Assembly (NCBI GenBank): GCA_965206355.1
Contig: OZ242212.1
Coordinates: forward strand, 2,046,001-2,110,000
Direction of reading: 5' to 3'
Length of the DNA: 64,000 bases
DNA from: Spongiihabitans sp965206355
GTDB taxonomy: Bacteria; Pseudomonadota; Gammaproteobacteria; Arenicellales; Poriferihabitantaceae
Part shown: positions 8,496 to 17,971 of the stretch, piece by piece
Numbering within the stretch: position 1 is the first letter of the stretch
Layout of the letters: every line of letters begins with the position of its first letter
Translations under genes and position numbers: made by a program
Notes under the pieces: generated by a model
What the model was told of the DNA's origin: nothing
What the model saw: only the letters and a program-made list of their open reading frames with translations
The model's database searches: none

Positions 8496-10748
8496 TCAAC
8501 GCTTGGTAATATCAAACCCGAGTTTATCTTTATCCCGTTTAACGACAACATGCCCACCTTTTGCCAGTTTTCCAAATAACAGTTCTTCGGCAAGAGGTTG
8601 TTTAATTTGTTGCTGGATTAGTCGCGCCATGGGTCGCGCTCCCATCGCTGAATCATAGCCCTGTTCGGCTAACCAAGCGATGGCATCGTCATTCACTTCC
8701 AGTACGACATCTTTTTCTACAAGTTGTTGTCCCAGTTCCAGAACAAATTTTTTAACGACATGGATAATGGTTTTATTGTCGAGTCCGTTGAAGCGAATGA
8801 TGTTGTCCAAGCGATTGCGAAACTCAGGAGAGAACATTTTTTTAACCACTTCCATATCATCAACACTATGATCCTGAGTAACAAAACCGATGGTCTCGTG
8901 CGCCGACTGCGCTGCTCCGGCATTGGTGGTCATGACCATGATGACATTGCGAAAATCGGATTTACGCCCATTGTTATCGGTCAAACTGCCGTAATCCATT
9001 ACCTGCAACAGTACATTAAACACATCCGGGTGAGCTTTTTCAATTTCATCGAATAATAGTACCGCATGGGGATGCTTGTTTATGGAGTCGGTAAGTAATC
9101 CGCCCTGATCAAATCCCACATAACCCGGCGGGGCACCGATTAACCGGGCAACGGTGTGGCGTTCCATATACTCCGACATATCAAAGCGTATAAATTCTAT
9201 CCCCAATGCATTGGCGAGTTGTTTGGTTACTTCGGTTTTACCGACACCAGTAGGTCCGGAAAACAAAAAGGAGGCAATCGGTTTATCGGCAGTACCGATT
9301 CCGGCCCGTGCCATTTTGATAGATGATGCCAGTGCGCTTATTGCCGTGTCCTGACCAAATATCAGCATTTTCAGATCGCGTTCGAGATTTTTCAGCGACT
9401 TCAAATCCGATGCCGAAACATGCTTGGGTGGAATTCGGGCAATATCCGCAATCATACTTTCTATTTCTTTAACCCCGATGGTTTTCTTACGCGACTTCTC
9501 ATCACTCAAGCGCGTTTTCGCACCCGCCTCATCAATGACATCAATCGCGGTGTCTGGCAACTGTCGTTCGGACAAATGACGTGCCGACAGTTCAACAGCG
9601 GAGCGTAACGCCGGATTGGTATATTTAACGCCGTGGTGTTGCTCAAAGGCACGCTTTAGACCTCGTAAAATATCTACTGCCTCATCAATGCTCGGTTCAA
9701 CAATATCAATCTTCTGGAAGCGGCGCGACAAGGCGCGGTCTTTTTCAAAAATATGACGATATTCACTGTAGGTGGTCGAACCAATACATTTCAATTCTCC
9801 CGATGCCAGCATCGGCTTGAGCAGGTTGGACGCATCCAACACACCCCCAGAAACCGCGCCTGCCCCGATGATGGTATGAATCTCATCAATGAACAGAATT
9901 GATCCCGTCTGTTGCTCTAATGCCTTCAAGACCGCTTTCAGTCTTTGCTCAAAATCCCCGCGATATTTCGCACCTGCTAACAATGCACCCATGTCCAGGC
10001 TATAAATTGTGCATTCTGATAATATATTCGGTACTTGTTTTTCAACGATTTTTCGCGCCAGCCCTTCCGCCATGGCGGTTTTTCCGACTCCGGCTTCTCC
10101 GACAAACAACGGGTTGTTTTTACGGCGACGGCACAGTATCTGAACCGTTCTTTCCAATTCCTTCTGCCTGCCAATCAGTGAATCTATTTTGCCATCAACG
10201 GCGAGTTGATTCAGGTTCAGGGTATATGCTTGCAGAGGCACGTCAATATCATCCTGCTCCTGATGATCACCCTCCTCTTCATCTGGCGCAGGTAAACGAT
10301 CACCTTGCGGCACTTTGCTTATACCGTGCGAAAGATAATTCACGACATCGTATCGGGTAATTTCCTGCTGGCTAAGAAAATAAACCGCATAGGATTCTTT
10401 TTCACTAAAAACGGCTACCAGCACATTGTTTCCCTTCACTTCCAGAGTGCCGGAACTCTGGCTGGAATTTTGTACATGTATAATGGCGCGTTGTAAAACT
10501 CGTTGAAAACCAAGCCCTGGCTGCGGCTCGGCATCCTCTGGAATCAATGGAATTGCGTTGTTCAGATACTCTGCCAGAGACTTGCCAAGAATGTCGGTAT
10601 TGCCGCCGCATGAGGTGATAGTCTTTCTGGTTTCCTTATCGTCAAGCAGTGAATACAGCAGATGCTCAACCGTAATAATTTCATGGTGTTCTTTGCGCGC
10701 CAATGTAACGGCGTTGCCAAGGGCAATTTCCAATTGTTCTGAAAACAT
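8496..10748 (-). CDS. clpA: ATP-dependent Clp protease ATP-binding subunit ClpA
   Basis: The 750-residue protein is a full-length AAA+ unfoldase of the ClpAP protease. The N-domain (1-~145) binds ClpS. The first AAA module has the P-loop GEAGVGKT and sensor regions (LFIDEIHTIIGAGAVSGG); the second has GPTGVGKT and LLFDEIEKAHPDVFN. The segment ETIGFVTQD fits the IGF/L loop that docks on ClpP. It unfolds substrates, including tmRNA-tagged and N-degron proteins, and feeds them to ClpP, whose gene is not in this window. clpS lies 36 bp upstream on the same strand, the usual clpS-clpA pair. Confidence 0.96.
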   Translation of the reverse strand: MFSEQLEIALGNAVTLARKEHHEIITVEHLLYSLLDDKETRKTITSCGGNTDILGKSLAEYLNNAIPLIPEDAEPQPGLGFQRVLQRAIIHVQNSSQSSGTLEVKGNNVLVAVFSEKESYAVYFLSQQEITRYDVVNYLSHGISKVPQGDRLPAPDEEEGDHQEQDDIDVPLQAYTLNLNQLAVDGKIDSLIGRQKELERTVQILCRRRKNNPLFVGEAGVGKTAMAEGLARKIVEKQVPNILSECTIYSLDMGALLAGAKYRGDFEQRLKAVLKALEQQTGSILFIDEIHTIIGAGAVSGGVLDASNLLKPMLASGELKCIGSTTYSEYRHIFEKDRALSRRFQKIDIVEPSIDEAVDILRGLKRAFEQHHGVKYTNPALRSAVELSARHLSERQLPDTAIDVIDEAGAKTRLSDEKSRKKTIGVKEIESMIADIARIPPKHVSASDLKSLKNLERDLKMLIFGQDTAISALASSIKMARAGIGTADKPIASFLFSGPTGVGKTEVTKQLANALGIEFIRFDMSEYMERHTVARLIGAPPGYVGFDQGGLLTDSINKHPHAVLLFDEIEKAHPDVFNVLLQVMDYGSLTDNNGRKSDFRNVIMVMTTNAGAAQSAHETIGFVTQDHSVDDMEVVKKMFSPEFRNRLDNIIRFNGLDNKTIIHVVKKFVLELGQQLVEKDVVLEVNDDAIAWLAEQGYDSAMGARPMARLIQQQIKQPLAEELLFGKLAKGGHVVVKRDKDKLGFDITKR

Positions 10749-10784
10749 TTCGTCAAGACTCCAACGGTATAAGCGGGAAAGGCA

Positions 10785-11171
10785 TCAGTTTTTTTCCATC
10801 GTACACTGTAACGGATGCTGATTTTCGCCGGCAAAATCAGTTACGATGCGCACCTTTGTTTCGGCAATTTCTTTTGGGAAAACCCCGCAGACACCCATGC
10901 CTTTAGTATGCACATGAATCATAACGCGTTCAGCTTGCTCCTGACTCATACTGAAAAAACGTATCAGTATAATCACCACAAACTCCATAGGCGTATAATC
11001 ATCATTCAATAACAGCACTTTATACAGTGGCGGTTTTTTAGGTTTTGGTTTCGACTTCTCTGCAACCAGATCGGTTACGATGATAGCACCCTGCCCCGTC
11101 CTCGCGCCTGAGTGCTGACCCGTATTATCTCCGCCACAATGCGGTGGCGTTTTCGATGGCTGTTTGTTCAT
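10785..11171 (-). CDS. clpS: ClpS adaptor for N-degron substrates
   Basis: The 128-residue product has an unstructured N-terminal extension (~45 residues, Lys/Pro-rich) and the ClpS core from ~50 on: YKVLLLNDDYTPMEFVV, then HVHTKGMGVCGVFPKEIAETK. The NDD and the HxxxxG region form the pocket for N-terminal Leu, Phe, Tyr or Trp residues. ClpS binds the ClpA N-domain and delivers N-end-rule substrates. The N-terminal tail is longer than in E. coli (106-residue ClpS). It precedes clpA by 36 bp. Confidence 0.95.
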   Translation of the reverse strand: MNKQPSKTPPHCGGDNTGQHSGARTGQGAIIVTDLVAEKSKPKPKKPPLYKVLLLNDDYTPMEFVVIILIRFFSMSQEQAERVMIHVHTKGMGVCGVFPKEIAETKVRIVTDFAGENQHPLQCTMEKN

Positions 11172-11209
11172 TAGCTGTTATTGCCTGATAATTTGACGGC
11201 ACCTAGCCA

Positions 11210-11581
11210 CTAGGCGGCACCGCTACCACAGCCACCACACGCACCACTACCACCGACAGCTTGAAAAACATTGTTAAACACAAAAGTAGCGTTGACGCCA
11301 TCATCGGCATAGTCAATTTCAGCGCCACGGAGAAAACTTAACGCAACCGGATCAACCACCAATCTGAAACCGTTTTCGCCACTCATCGTACTATCACTGA
11401 CGACATCATTTTCGGCAAATGTCATGCCATAATTCATTCCGGAACAACCGCCACCCGAAACAAAAATACGCACCGCTGAAGCATCTCCATGGGTGTCGTT
11501 AATCAAATTCGCTATTTTGCTTCTCGCACTCTCAGTAACCGACAGGTCTGATTCAGCAAGAATCTGTTTGTATTCATTCAT
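11210..11581 (-). CDS. A-type iron-sulfur carrier protein (ErpA/IscA family)
   Basis: The 123-residue protein has the HesB/IscA fold signature: VSGGGCSGMNYGMTF with Cys46 and a C-terminal pair Cys115/Cys118 (ACGGCGSG), the three cysteines that hold a transferred Fe-S cluster. The C-terminus is CxxC rather than the more usual CxC (CGCG), a small deviation. Such proteins pass clusters to apo-enzymes; the many Fe-S subunits of complex I encoded in this window are typical clients. It stands alone, so ErpA and IscA cannot be told apart by context. Family call is strong, symbol uncertain. Confidence 0.88.
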   Translation of the reverse strand: MNEYKQILAESDLSVTESARSKIANLINDTHGDASAVRIFVSGGGCSGMNYGMTFAENDVVSDSTMSGENGFRLVVDPVALSFLRGAEIDYADDGVNATFVFNNVFQAVGGSGACGGCGSGAA

Positions 11582-11730
11582 TTGTTTAGTACCTCGTGCT
11601 GCTGTTAAAACGGTTATCTATTAAAAAATCACATCAATACAGATGGCGACCTTATACCCATAATCAAGGCATCGCCATAGGTATGACCTCAAGGAAAGCA
11701 ACTTAATTCCCCAGCCATTCAACATAAGCC

Positions 11731-12504
11731 CTACCTGCGCGCTGTCGAAAATAGCTGGAAAAAATTATCGGTGGTCGTGGCTGCCAGTTGCTCAATCGGC
11801 TCATTACGAATTTGCGCCAATAATTCAGCGGTATGTTTGATATAGCTCGGTTCATTGGTTTTACCGCGAACCGGTACTGGAGCCAGATAAGGTGCATCAG
11901 TCTCTATTAACAGGTACTCCAGCGGTATTTTTTTTGCCAAATCTCGTAAAGATTTGGCATTTTTGAAAGTAACAATACCCGAAAAAGAAATGTAAAAACC
12001 GATGTTCAGGGCACGTTTTGCGGTAGGCCAATCTTCGCCGAAACAGTGCATCACCCCACCGCAGGATGCTGCGCCACAACCTTCAAGCATATCCATCGTC
12101 TCATTTGCTGCCGCTCTGGTATGGATAATCAATGGTTTTTGAGCGGTTTTTGCAGCTTCAATGTGGTTTTCAAAGCGTTGTCGTTGCCTGTCTAATCCAG
12201 CTTCGCTACGGAAGTAATCCAATCCAGTTTCGCCGATGGCGACCACATTCGGATTTTCTGCCAATGCTACAAGTGTCTCGCAATCGGGGTCATGGCATTC
12301 GCTGGCATTCGGATGTACACCGACTGATGAAAAAATATGTGCATAATTTGCCGACAGTTTTTCAATCTGCGGATAGTCCTCCAGATTAACGGCGACACAT
12401 AACATATAGTCAACATGATTGCTGCGCGCCCGCTCCAGCACGCCGTCCAAGTCTTGCGATAGGGCTTCAAAATTGATATGACAGTGAGAATCGACCAGTT
12501 GCAT
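11731..12504 (-). CDS. tatD: TatD family metal-dependent hydrolase / DNase
   Basis: The 257-residue protein shows the TatD motifs in order: DSHCHINFEA at residues 4-13 (HxH metal site), GETGLDYFRS near 90, FENHIEAAKTAQKPLIIHTRAA at ~120-140, GVMHCFGEDW near 155, and LIETDAPYLAPVPVRGKTNEPSY near 205. These are the metal ligands of the amidohydrolase-like TIM barrel. It is probably a YcfH-type 3'-5' DNase or D-aminoacyl-tRNA deacylase-like hydrolase. It lies 36 bp after holB and ends the fabF-mltG-tmk-holB-tatD run; the pilZ gene often found between holB and tatD is absent. Confidence 0.93.
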   Translation of the reverse strand: MQLVDSHCHINFEALSQDLDGVLERARSNHVDYMLCVAVNLEDYPQIEKLSANYAHIFSSVGVHPNASECHDPDCETLVALAENPNVVAIGETGLDYFRSEAGLDRQRQRFENHIEAAKTAQKPLIIHTRAAANETMDMLEGCGAASCGGVMHCFGEDWPTAKRALNIGFYISFSGIVTFKNAKSLRDLAKKIPLEYLLIETDAPYLAPVPVRGKTNEPSYIKHTAELLAQIRNEPIEQLAATTTDNFFQLFSTARR

Positions 12505-12540
12505 CTTTAATCGCGGTTTGACAGGGTTCTGAATATTCGC

Positions 12541-13638
12541 TCAATGCCGAGCAAGGGCGGTGGTTACAGCACAAGCCGTTACCACAACCCGTTGAAAAAT
12601 CAACACCAAATCTTCAAGAGCAAGTTGCTCATTAAGTGGCTCGCGAGCAATACGCCGATAATAACTTATTCTATCATAAAGGCGATACAGTCTTTCAACA
12701 GAGGTTTTACGGACATCAATACCCATACCCTTCGGCCAATGCGCTTCGACATTGCTCACGCAGCACTTTATCAGTCTGGCAACAAAACGATGTAGCCAGA
12801 GTAATAGCGGCTCAAAATCCAATTTGTTAAGCTGAGCGGCAAGATCGACCGCACTAATCTGCCCTGCCACTATCTCGGAAAAGCCTTTAAGACACTGTTG
12901 ATGGTGTTGCAAAAAGCCATTGTCCACTAATTGTCGCGCCTCCAGCGGGCATCCATTTGCCAGCGTTAATGCCAATTCAGCCTGCTCTTCGTTAAGGTCT
13001 TGTGCGAGCAACGCCAAGGCACTTTCCCAATCTGGGACAGTCAGATTATGTGTCATGCAGCGACTGCGAATGGTTGCTGGCAAGTGGCTGGGGTTTGCAG
13101 TAACCAGAATAAAAATTGAACCCGGTGGTGGTTCTTCAAGTAATTTTAACAAAGCATTCGCCGCATTGATATTCAGACAATCCGCTGGCAGGATGAGGGC
13201 AACTCTGATACTCGAAATATGTGCATGAGTGGTGAACCGTTCTATCAATTCCCGCACCTGATCAATGGCAATAATGCGACTGTATTTTTTCTTTTTTTCT
13301 CTTTCCTTGCTATCCAAATAACGGTTACTGTATGCCCCTAACAGTGGCAAGCGACCTTCGGTAGCTTCCAACTCACTGCTTAAAACATGCAAGTCGGGAT
13401 GGCTTCCAGCAGCAAATAATTGGCAATTCTGACACTGCCCACACACGACATTGCGCGCTGATTGCGTTGACGAATCGATCTCTTCTGTCACTTCAGAACA
13501 TAACAGGTATTGACATAGTGCAAGCGCAAATTCGCGCTTGCCGATACCCGATTGTCCGCTTATTAAAAGACCATGATGCAACCTGCTCTTGTCTTTGCTG
13601 AGCTGTTTCCAATCCGATTGTTGCCACGAAAAGATCAT
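12541..13638 (-). CDS. holB: DNA polymerase III delta' subunit
   Basis: This 365-residue clamp-loader subunit has the degenerate P-loop region LLISGQSGIGKREFALAL, the zinc-binding cysteine cluster CGQCQNCQLFAAGSHPDLH, and EEPPPGSIFILVTANPSHLPATIRSRC with the SRC sensor motif. It works with delta, tau/gamma to open the beta clamp. A lysine-rich insertion (around residues 105-125, SKEREKKKKYSRI) precedes IAIDQVRELIERF. Its start overlaps the tmk stop by 4 bp (ATGA), so translation is coupled. Confidence 0.94.
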   Translation of the reverse strand: MIFSWQQSDWKQLSKDKSRLHHGLLISGQSGIGKREFALALCQYLLCSEVTEEIDSSTQSARNVVCGQCQNCQLFAAGSHPDLHVLSSELEATEGRLPLLGAYSNRYLDSKEREKKKKYSRIIAIDQVRELIERFTTHAHISSIRVALILPADCLNINAANALLKLLEEPPPGSIFILVTANPSHLPATIRSRCMTHNLTVPDWESALALLAQDLNEEQAELALTLANGCPLEARQLVDNGFLQHHQQCLKGFSEIVAGQISAVDLAAQLNKLDFEPLLLWLHRFVARLIKCCVSNVEAHWPKGMGIDVRKTSVERLYRLYDRISYYRRIAREPLNEQLALEDLVLIFQRVVVTACAVTTALARH

Positions 13639-14333
13639 TTGTTACAAGCATGCCGTGTCATTAAAAATGCCTCAACGCTGACAATTAAATCACGTTCAAC
13701 CTCCGTAATCGTCCTGTTAGCATCAAGCAACTTGATTCTTTTCGGATATTTTTTTGCACGTTGCAAATAGCGCTGACGAACCGCCTCTTTGAACGCAATG
13801 TGCTGTTGTTCAAAGCGATCACCTTTGCTGCCACGTTGTCGAGCTCGCTGCAATCCGATATCAACCGGCACATCAAGCATAATAGTGAGATCAGGTTGCA
13901 ATCCATTTTGCACCCAGTCTTCAAGCTGTTGTATGCGCCGCTCGCTAATACCTCGCCCACCTCCCTGATAGGCATAGGTCGCATCAGTAAAACGGTCGCA
14001 AAGCACATATTGACCGGCTGCCATCGCCGGCAAAATCACCTCGTGCAGATGCTGCATCCGCGCCGCAAACATTAACATCAGCTCCGTATCATCACTTATT
14101 CTGGCACTGTTGCGGGTGTTTTTTCCGAGCTTATTGTCATACTCATCATCGTCATCAAGTAAAATTTTTCGCAGTGATTCACCCAACCGTGTTCCACCCG
14201 GTTCACGGCTGGCAATAACATCAAACTTTTTATTTATCAGCCAGTTCTGTAGATATTCAACAAGGGTGGTTTTACCCGCTCCATCAGCACCTTCAATAGT
14301 AATGAGTACACCTTTTTTGACGGTATTATTCAT
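13635..14333 (-). CDS. tmk: Thymidylate kinase
   Basis: The 232-residue enzyme phosphorylates dTMP to dTDP. The P-loop is EGADGAGKTTLVEYL, followed by ASREPGGTRLGE (the DR/RE substrate motif) and VLCDRFTDATYAYQGGGRG, with a lid-like region QRARQRGSKGDRFE. Between ~75 and 98 there is a hydrophilic insertion (DDDDEYDNKLGKNTRNS) that makes it slightly longer than the ~210-residue norm. It lies directly between mltG (2-bp gap) and holB (4-bp overlap). Confidence 0.96.
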   Translation of the reverse strand: MNNTVKKGVLITIEGADGAGKTTLVEYLQNWLINKKFDVIASREPGGTRLGESLRKILLDDDDEYDNKLGKNTRNSARISDDTELMLMFAARMQHLHEVILPAMAAGQYVLCDRFTDATYAYQGGGRGISERRIQQLEDWVQNGLQPDLTIMLDVPVDIGLQRARQRGSKGDRFEQQHIAFKEAVRQRYLQRAKKYPKRIKLLDANRTITEVERDLIVSVEAFLMTRHACNK

Positions 14334-14335
14334 TA

Positions 14336-15346
14336 TTAATTCTGCTTGAAAATATATTTTCGCACTGCCGCATTGTGCTGTTTCAGCGTCTCGGAAAATT
14401 TATGCTTACCTGCACCCATCGCCACAAAATAAAGCGACCGGGTTGTTTTCGGATGGACTGCCGCACGCAATGAATCATGTCCAGGCAGACTAATCGGCGT
14501 AGGCGGCAACCCATATCTCGTATAGGTATTATAGGGAGTGTCTGTCTTCAGATGTTTGCGCGTGATATTACCTTTATATTCGCGTCCCAGCCCATAGATA
14601 ACCGTTGGATCGGTTTGCAGACGCATACCGATTCTTAATCGGTTATTGAATACGCCAGCGATATGGGATTGCTCACTTCGATCCTGCGTTTCTTTTTCAA
14701 TAATTGAAGCCAGAATCAGTGCCTGATAGCGATTTTTTATTTGCAGGTTGTCTGCGCGATTCGCCCACACTCGATCCAACTCCTCCTGCATCAGCTTAAA
14801 GGCTTCTTTATAAACACTAATATCACTATCGCCCCTGTGGTAATGATAGGTTTCCGGGTAAAACTGCCCCTCTGGATGCAACTGCGGATGCCCCATCGCC
14901 TGCATGATTTGTTGATCGCTCCAAGACAAAGTTGTCTTTTCCAACTTCGGTGCCGCATTAATGAACGCCCGCATCTGCGCGAAGGTCCAGCCTTCAATGA
15001 TAGTGATTTTTATGCCTACCTGCCCTTTACCGCTCACCAGCCTGTGCATAAGCTCTGCCACTGAAATACCATCAGGGAAACGATATTCACCCGCTTTAAC
15101 TCGGGTTTCCAGCGCATGCAATCGTGCGTATATTCTTAAACTGTAAGGTTCGTCAATAACCTGATGATCAACTAGCCGATTGACGATAGAAGTCAGCGAT
15201 TCACCACGCGCAACCAAAAAAGTCTGATTAGTAAACTTGAGCGGTTTCGATATGGTCGAGTTGTAATACCAAAATAAGCACAGCACAACAATGACTGCCA
15301 ACAGGGCAACCAGCACACTGGTTTTTTTATGCCACGAGTCCAACAT
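14336..15346 (-). CDS. mltG: Endolytic murein transglycosylase MltG (YceG-like)
   Basis: The protein has one N-terminal transmembrane helix (LVALLAVIVVLCLFWYY), a LysM-like linker, and the YceG domain with ASIIEKETQ (catalytic glutamate region) and TRYGLPPTPISLPGHDSL near the C-terminus. MltG cuts nascent glycan strands and helps terminate peptidoglycan polymerisation. I chose the ATG at 15346 because GGTGAC lies just before it; an upstream TTG at 15379 with GGAG is also possible and adds 11 residues. It lies between fabF and tmk on the same strand, where pabC often intervenes in relatives; pabC is absent. Confidence 0.94.
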   Translation of the reverse strand: MLDSWHKKTSVLVALLAVIVVLCLFWYYNSTISKPLKFTNQTFLVARGESLTSIVNRLVDHQVIDEPYSLRIYARLHALETRVKAGEYRFPDGISVAELMHRLVSGKGQVGIKITIIEGWTFAQMRAFINAAPKLEKTTLSWSDQQIMQAMGHPQLHPEGQFYPETYHYHRGDSDISVYKEAFKLMQEELDRVWANRADNLQIKNRYQALILASIIEKETQDRSEQSHIAGVFNNRLRIGMRLQTDPTVIYGLGREYKGNITRKHLKTDTPYNTYTRYGLPPTPISLPGHDSLRAAVHPKTTRSLYFVAMGAGKHKFSETLKQHNAAVRKYIFKQN

Positions 15347-15409
15347 TGTCACCAACCCGATTATTGACCTACGTAGCAATCAACAACTCCAAAGCAGCGA
15401 CAGCGCTCA

Positions 15410-16648
15410 TCAAATCCTGCGGAACACCAAGGTACCATTAGTCCCTCCGAATCCAAATGAATTACTCAGTGCAACTTCAATTTTATGCGTTCTAGCCTCA
15501 CCCGGCACATAATCGAGATCACATTCGGGATCTTGATCCAGCAGATTGATGGTTGGCGGAATCGCCTGTTCATAAATTGACATCACCGTCATTGCCGCTT
15601 CCACCCCCCCCGCCGCACCCAACAAATGCCCAATCATTGACTTGTTGGAACTAATTAGCAGTTTTTTCGCATGCGCACCAAAAGACCTTTTTACTGCCCG
15701 CGTTTCGATAACATCACCCAGCGGTGTGGAAGTACCATGGGCGTTCAAATATTGAACCTGCGTGGCTTCGACTTTGGCATTACTCAGCGCGTTATTCATA
15801 CATCTGGACGCACCTTCACCATCCGGAGACGGGCTGGTTATATGATAAGCATCACCGCTCAGACCAAAACCGATTAGCTCTGCATAAATTCGTGCCCCAC
15901 GTTTTTTGGCATGCTCATATTCTTCCAGCACCAAAACCCCAGCCCCTTCACCCATAACAAACCCGTCCCTACCCGTATCCCAAGGACGGCTTGCAGATTC
16001 GGGGTCATCGTTACGGGAGCTCAATGCCCGCGCCGAGGCAAATCCTGCCAGCGCAGTCGGCGAGATGGGTGCTTCGGCACCGCCCGCAATCATAACATCG
16101 GCATCACCGTATTCAATCAATCGCCCAGCCTCACCAATAGCATGCGTACCGGTGCTACAGGCCGTTACCATAGACAGGTTTGGTCCCTGCAAACCATGTA
16201 CAATGGATAGGTTACCCGAAATCATATTGGTGATGGTCATAGGAATATAAAAGGGCGATATGCGGCGCGCACCCTTTTCCCGCAACAGCTCTGTAGTTGA
16301 TTCAATGGTATTAACCCCGCCAATACCCGAGCCGATATACGCCCCTACTCGTGGCGCATTGCTTGCGGTGATTACAAGTGCAGAATCCCTGATCGCCTCA
16401 TTGCCACACGCCAGACCGATCTGCATAAACCGATCCATTTTTCGGGTAGTTTTCTCAGGAAAATGTTCGCCGAGTACAAAATTATCAACCTCGCCAGCAA
16501 CAGAACATGGAAACGAGGATGCGTCAAAATGGCTAATATGCGAAATACCGTTTTTGCCGTTCAACATCCCTTGCCAAGATGCCGTCAAACCAATACCAAT
16601 AGGCGTGATTGCGCCCATACCCGTAACTACTACACGTCTATTATTCAT
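15410..16648 (-). CDS. fabF: 3-oxoacyl-ACP synthase II
   Basis: This ~412-residue condensing enzyme elongates acyl-ACP with malonyl-ACP. The catalytic Cys lies in MVTACSTGTHAIGEA, and the two histidines in LNAHGTSTPLGD and NKSMIGHLLGAAGG; the C-terminus SNSFGFGGTNGTLVF is typical. The start at 16648 (MNNRRVVVTGMG) is preferred over 16672 because the AAAGGTAG ribosome site falls inside the longer version. It heads the mltG-tmk-holB-tatD run. acpP, its usual upstream neighbour, is far away and the MITE copy 2 lies upstream. Confidence 0.96.
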   Translation of the reverse strand: MNNRRVVVTGMGAITPIGIGLTASWQGMLNGKNGISHISHFDASSFPCSVAGEVDNFVLGEHFPEKTTRKMDRFMQIGLACGNEAIRDSALVITASNAPRVGAYIGSGIGGVNTIESTTELLREKGARRISPFYIPMTITNMISGNLSIVHGLQGPNLSMVTACSTGTHAIGEAGRLIEYGDADVMIAGGAEAPISPTALAGFASARALSSRNDDPESASRPWDTGRDGFVMGEGAGVLVLEEYEHAKKRGARIYAELIGFGLSGDAYHITSPSPDGEGASRCMNNALSNAKVEATQVQYLNAHGTSTPLGDVIETRAVKRSFGAHAKKLLISSNKSMIGHLLGAAGGVEAAMTVMSIYEQAIPPTINLLDQDPECDLDYVPGEARTHKIEVALSNSFGFGGTNGTLVFRRI

Positions 16649-16800
16649 TAAATATTCTACCTTTTTAAGCAAGCTGTATTATACAAGACAAAATTTTTAA
16701 GAACATCGGTTCAGCGTGATTTTTTCGTAGCCGGTTTTTGTTAGTGCAGGTGATGGACTCATACACCGTATTCCTAAACTTTCGCGGATAATGATATTAT

Positions 16801-16938
16801 GAGACCTTTGCACGAAAGCCATTCACCTGCATGCTGCGTTAAAAACGTACTCAATCGGTCATTTATAAGCATAAACTCCCTCATTCCGTGCGTTTTTGCC
16901 TTACCTGAAAGCGAAATCATCTTCCGTGCAAAGGTCTC
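16801..16938 (-). mobile_element. MITE-like element, copy 2 (138 bp)
   Basis: This copy is inverted relative to copy 1. The ends are GAGACCTTTGCACG / CGTGCAAAGGTCTC. It is flanked by a perfect 5-bp direct repeat ATTAT (16796-16800 and 16939-16943), the footprint of transposition. It sits in the ~370-bp divergent region between fabF and yhhQ, where nothing else is recognised. Confidence 0.9.
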
Positions 16939-17021
16939 ATTATTGACCATAAATCAGACATGATATAAATGTAGAGGCTATACCCTTAAAAGCCTTAAAC
17001 AATAACGACTGTTGACACGCG

Positions 17022-17603
17022 ATGCTCAAAAACATTAATAAAAAACGAGTTCTGCAACTCGCCTTTTTTCATATCAGCATCATCGCACTGGCAAATTACA
17101 CGGTACAGTTTTCTGCAACCTTTATAGGTTATTCTTTTACTTGGGCGATGTTCGTCTTTCCACTGGTTATTCTGGCGACCGATATGACCGTGCGCTTATC
17201 CAATAAGTCCAATGCCCGTGTTATTGTCGGCATCGCCTACATTCCGGCAATATTGATTAGTGCATGGCTGGCGAATTGGCGGATTGGTCTTGCCAGCGGT
17301 AGCGCCTATCTGGTCGGGCAATTACTGGATATTACGGTTTTTCAACGAGTACGCGAGCGCACAATATCCTGGTGGCCAGCGCCACTACTATCCACTTTTT
17401 TCGCTAACATCATAGACACTTATACCTTCTTTTTCGCCGCCTTTTACCAATCTGCCGATGAATTTATGGCAGCAAACTGGGTCGAAGTCGCAACTGTGGA
17501 TTTAGCCTTCAAAGTGGTTGTCTCTATCGTGCTGTTCCTCCCCGCTTATGGTATTTTATTGAATTTTCTGCTTCGCAAAAGTGGTGCCGAGGTTAAAAAT
17601 TAG
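17022..17603 (+). CDS. yhhQ: Queuosine precursor transporter YhhQ (VUT family)
   Basis: The 193-residue integral membrane protein matches the VUT/DUF165 family: FHISIIALANYTVQFSATF, then TWAMFVFPLVILATDMTVRL in the first third, GQLLDITVFQRVRER in the middle and FANIIDTYTFFFAAFYQS near residue 130, ending with a hydrophobic helix. E. coli YhhQ imports preQ0/preQ1 for synthesis of the tRNA base queuosine. About five or six helices are visible. It stands alone between MITE copy 2 and a convergent small membrane protein. I looked for a preQ1 riboswitch upstream and did not find one. Confidence 0.9.
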   Translation: MLKNINKKRVLQLAFFHISIIALANYTVQFSATFIGYSFTWAMFVFPLVILATDMTVRLSNKSNARVIVGIAYIPAILISAWLANWRIGLASGSAYLVGQLLDITVFQRVRERTISWWPAPLLSTFFANIIDTYTFFFAAFYQSADEFMAANWVEVATVDLAFKVVVSIVLFLPAYGILLNFLLRKSGAEVKN

Positions 17604-17611
17604 ATCGTAAA

Positions 17612-17812
17612 TTACGACAAATCTTCCGTTTTGCCGTCAACAGCGGGCCAGCGCACAAACGCAAATACCCAGAGCATGATGAGATTAACAACTGGGATAA
17701 ATGCCAATATCCCCCACCATTTAGATAAGCCGGTTCTGCCTATAATTTTAAAATATGGGTAAACAAGCAAACACACAAATAAAGCAATCAATATTATTGA
17801 CACAATGTCCAT
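17612..17812 (-). CDS. Small inner-membrane protein, conserved hypothetical
   Basis: The 66-residue product has two hydrophobic helices (VSIILIALFVCLLVYPYF and WWGILAFIPVVNLIMLWVFAF) joined by KIIGRTGLSKW, and a short acidic tail. The R-TG-SKWWG...IPVVNLIMLW pattern is one I associate with small uncharacterised proteobacterial membrane proteins. No catalytic residue is evident. It converges on yhhQ with an 8-bp gap and is divergent from nuoA. Confidence 0.6.
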   Translation of the reverse strand: MDIVSIILIALFVCLLVYPYFKIIGRTGLSKWWGILAFIPVVNLIMLWVFAFVRWPAVDGKTEDLS

Positions 17813-17901
17813 CTTACACCTCGCGATTTCAATTTGGTGGTCGAGTATAGCATTATCAATTTCTTCGTTGTGTTTTTAAGGCAAAGACCAAACAAATGGG
17901 T

Positions 17902-17907
17902 TAGAAT
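17902..17907 (+). promoter_or_regulatory. Possible -10 box of the nuo operon
   Basis: TAGAAT at 17902-17907 in the 159-bp gap before nuoA resembles a -10 hexamer. A matching -35 at proper spacing is poor, so this is tentative. Confidence 0.25.
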
Positions 17908-17971
17908 AGGCGTGGTCATATCAGCGATTCATGCGCTGATAACCGATAACTAATCTATAGCGTTAAAACGT

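Noticed and set aside
16939..17021. preQ1 riboswitch upstream of yhhQ
   Set aside because: The short stretch has a small hairpin (AGGCT/AGCCT) but lacks the A-rich tail and pseudoknot order of preQ1-I; the match is not good enough.
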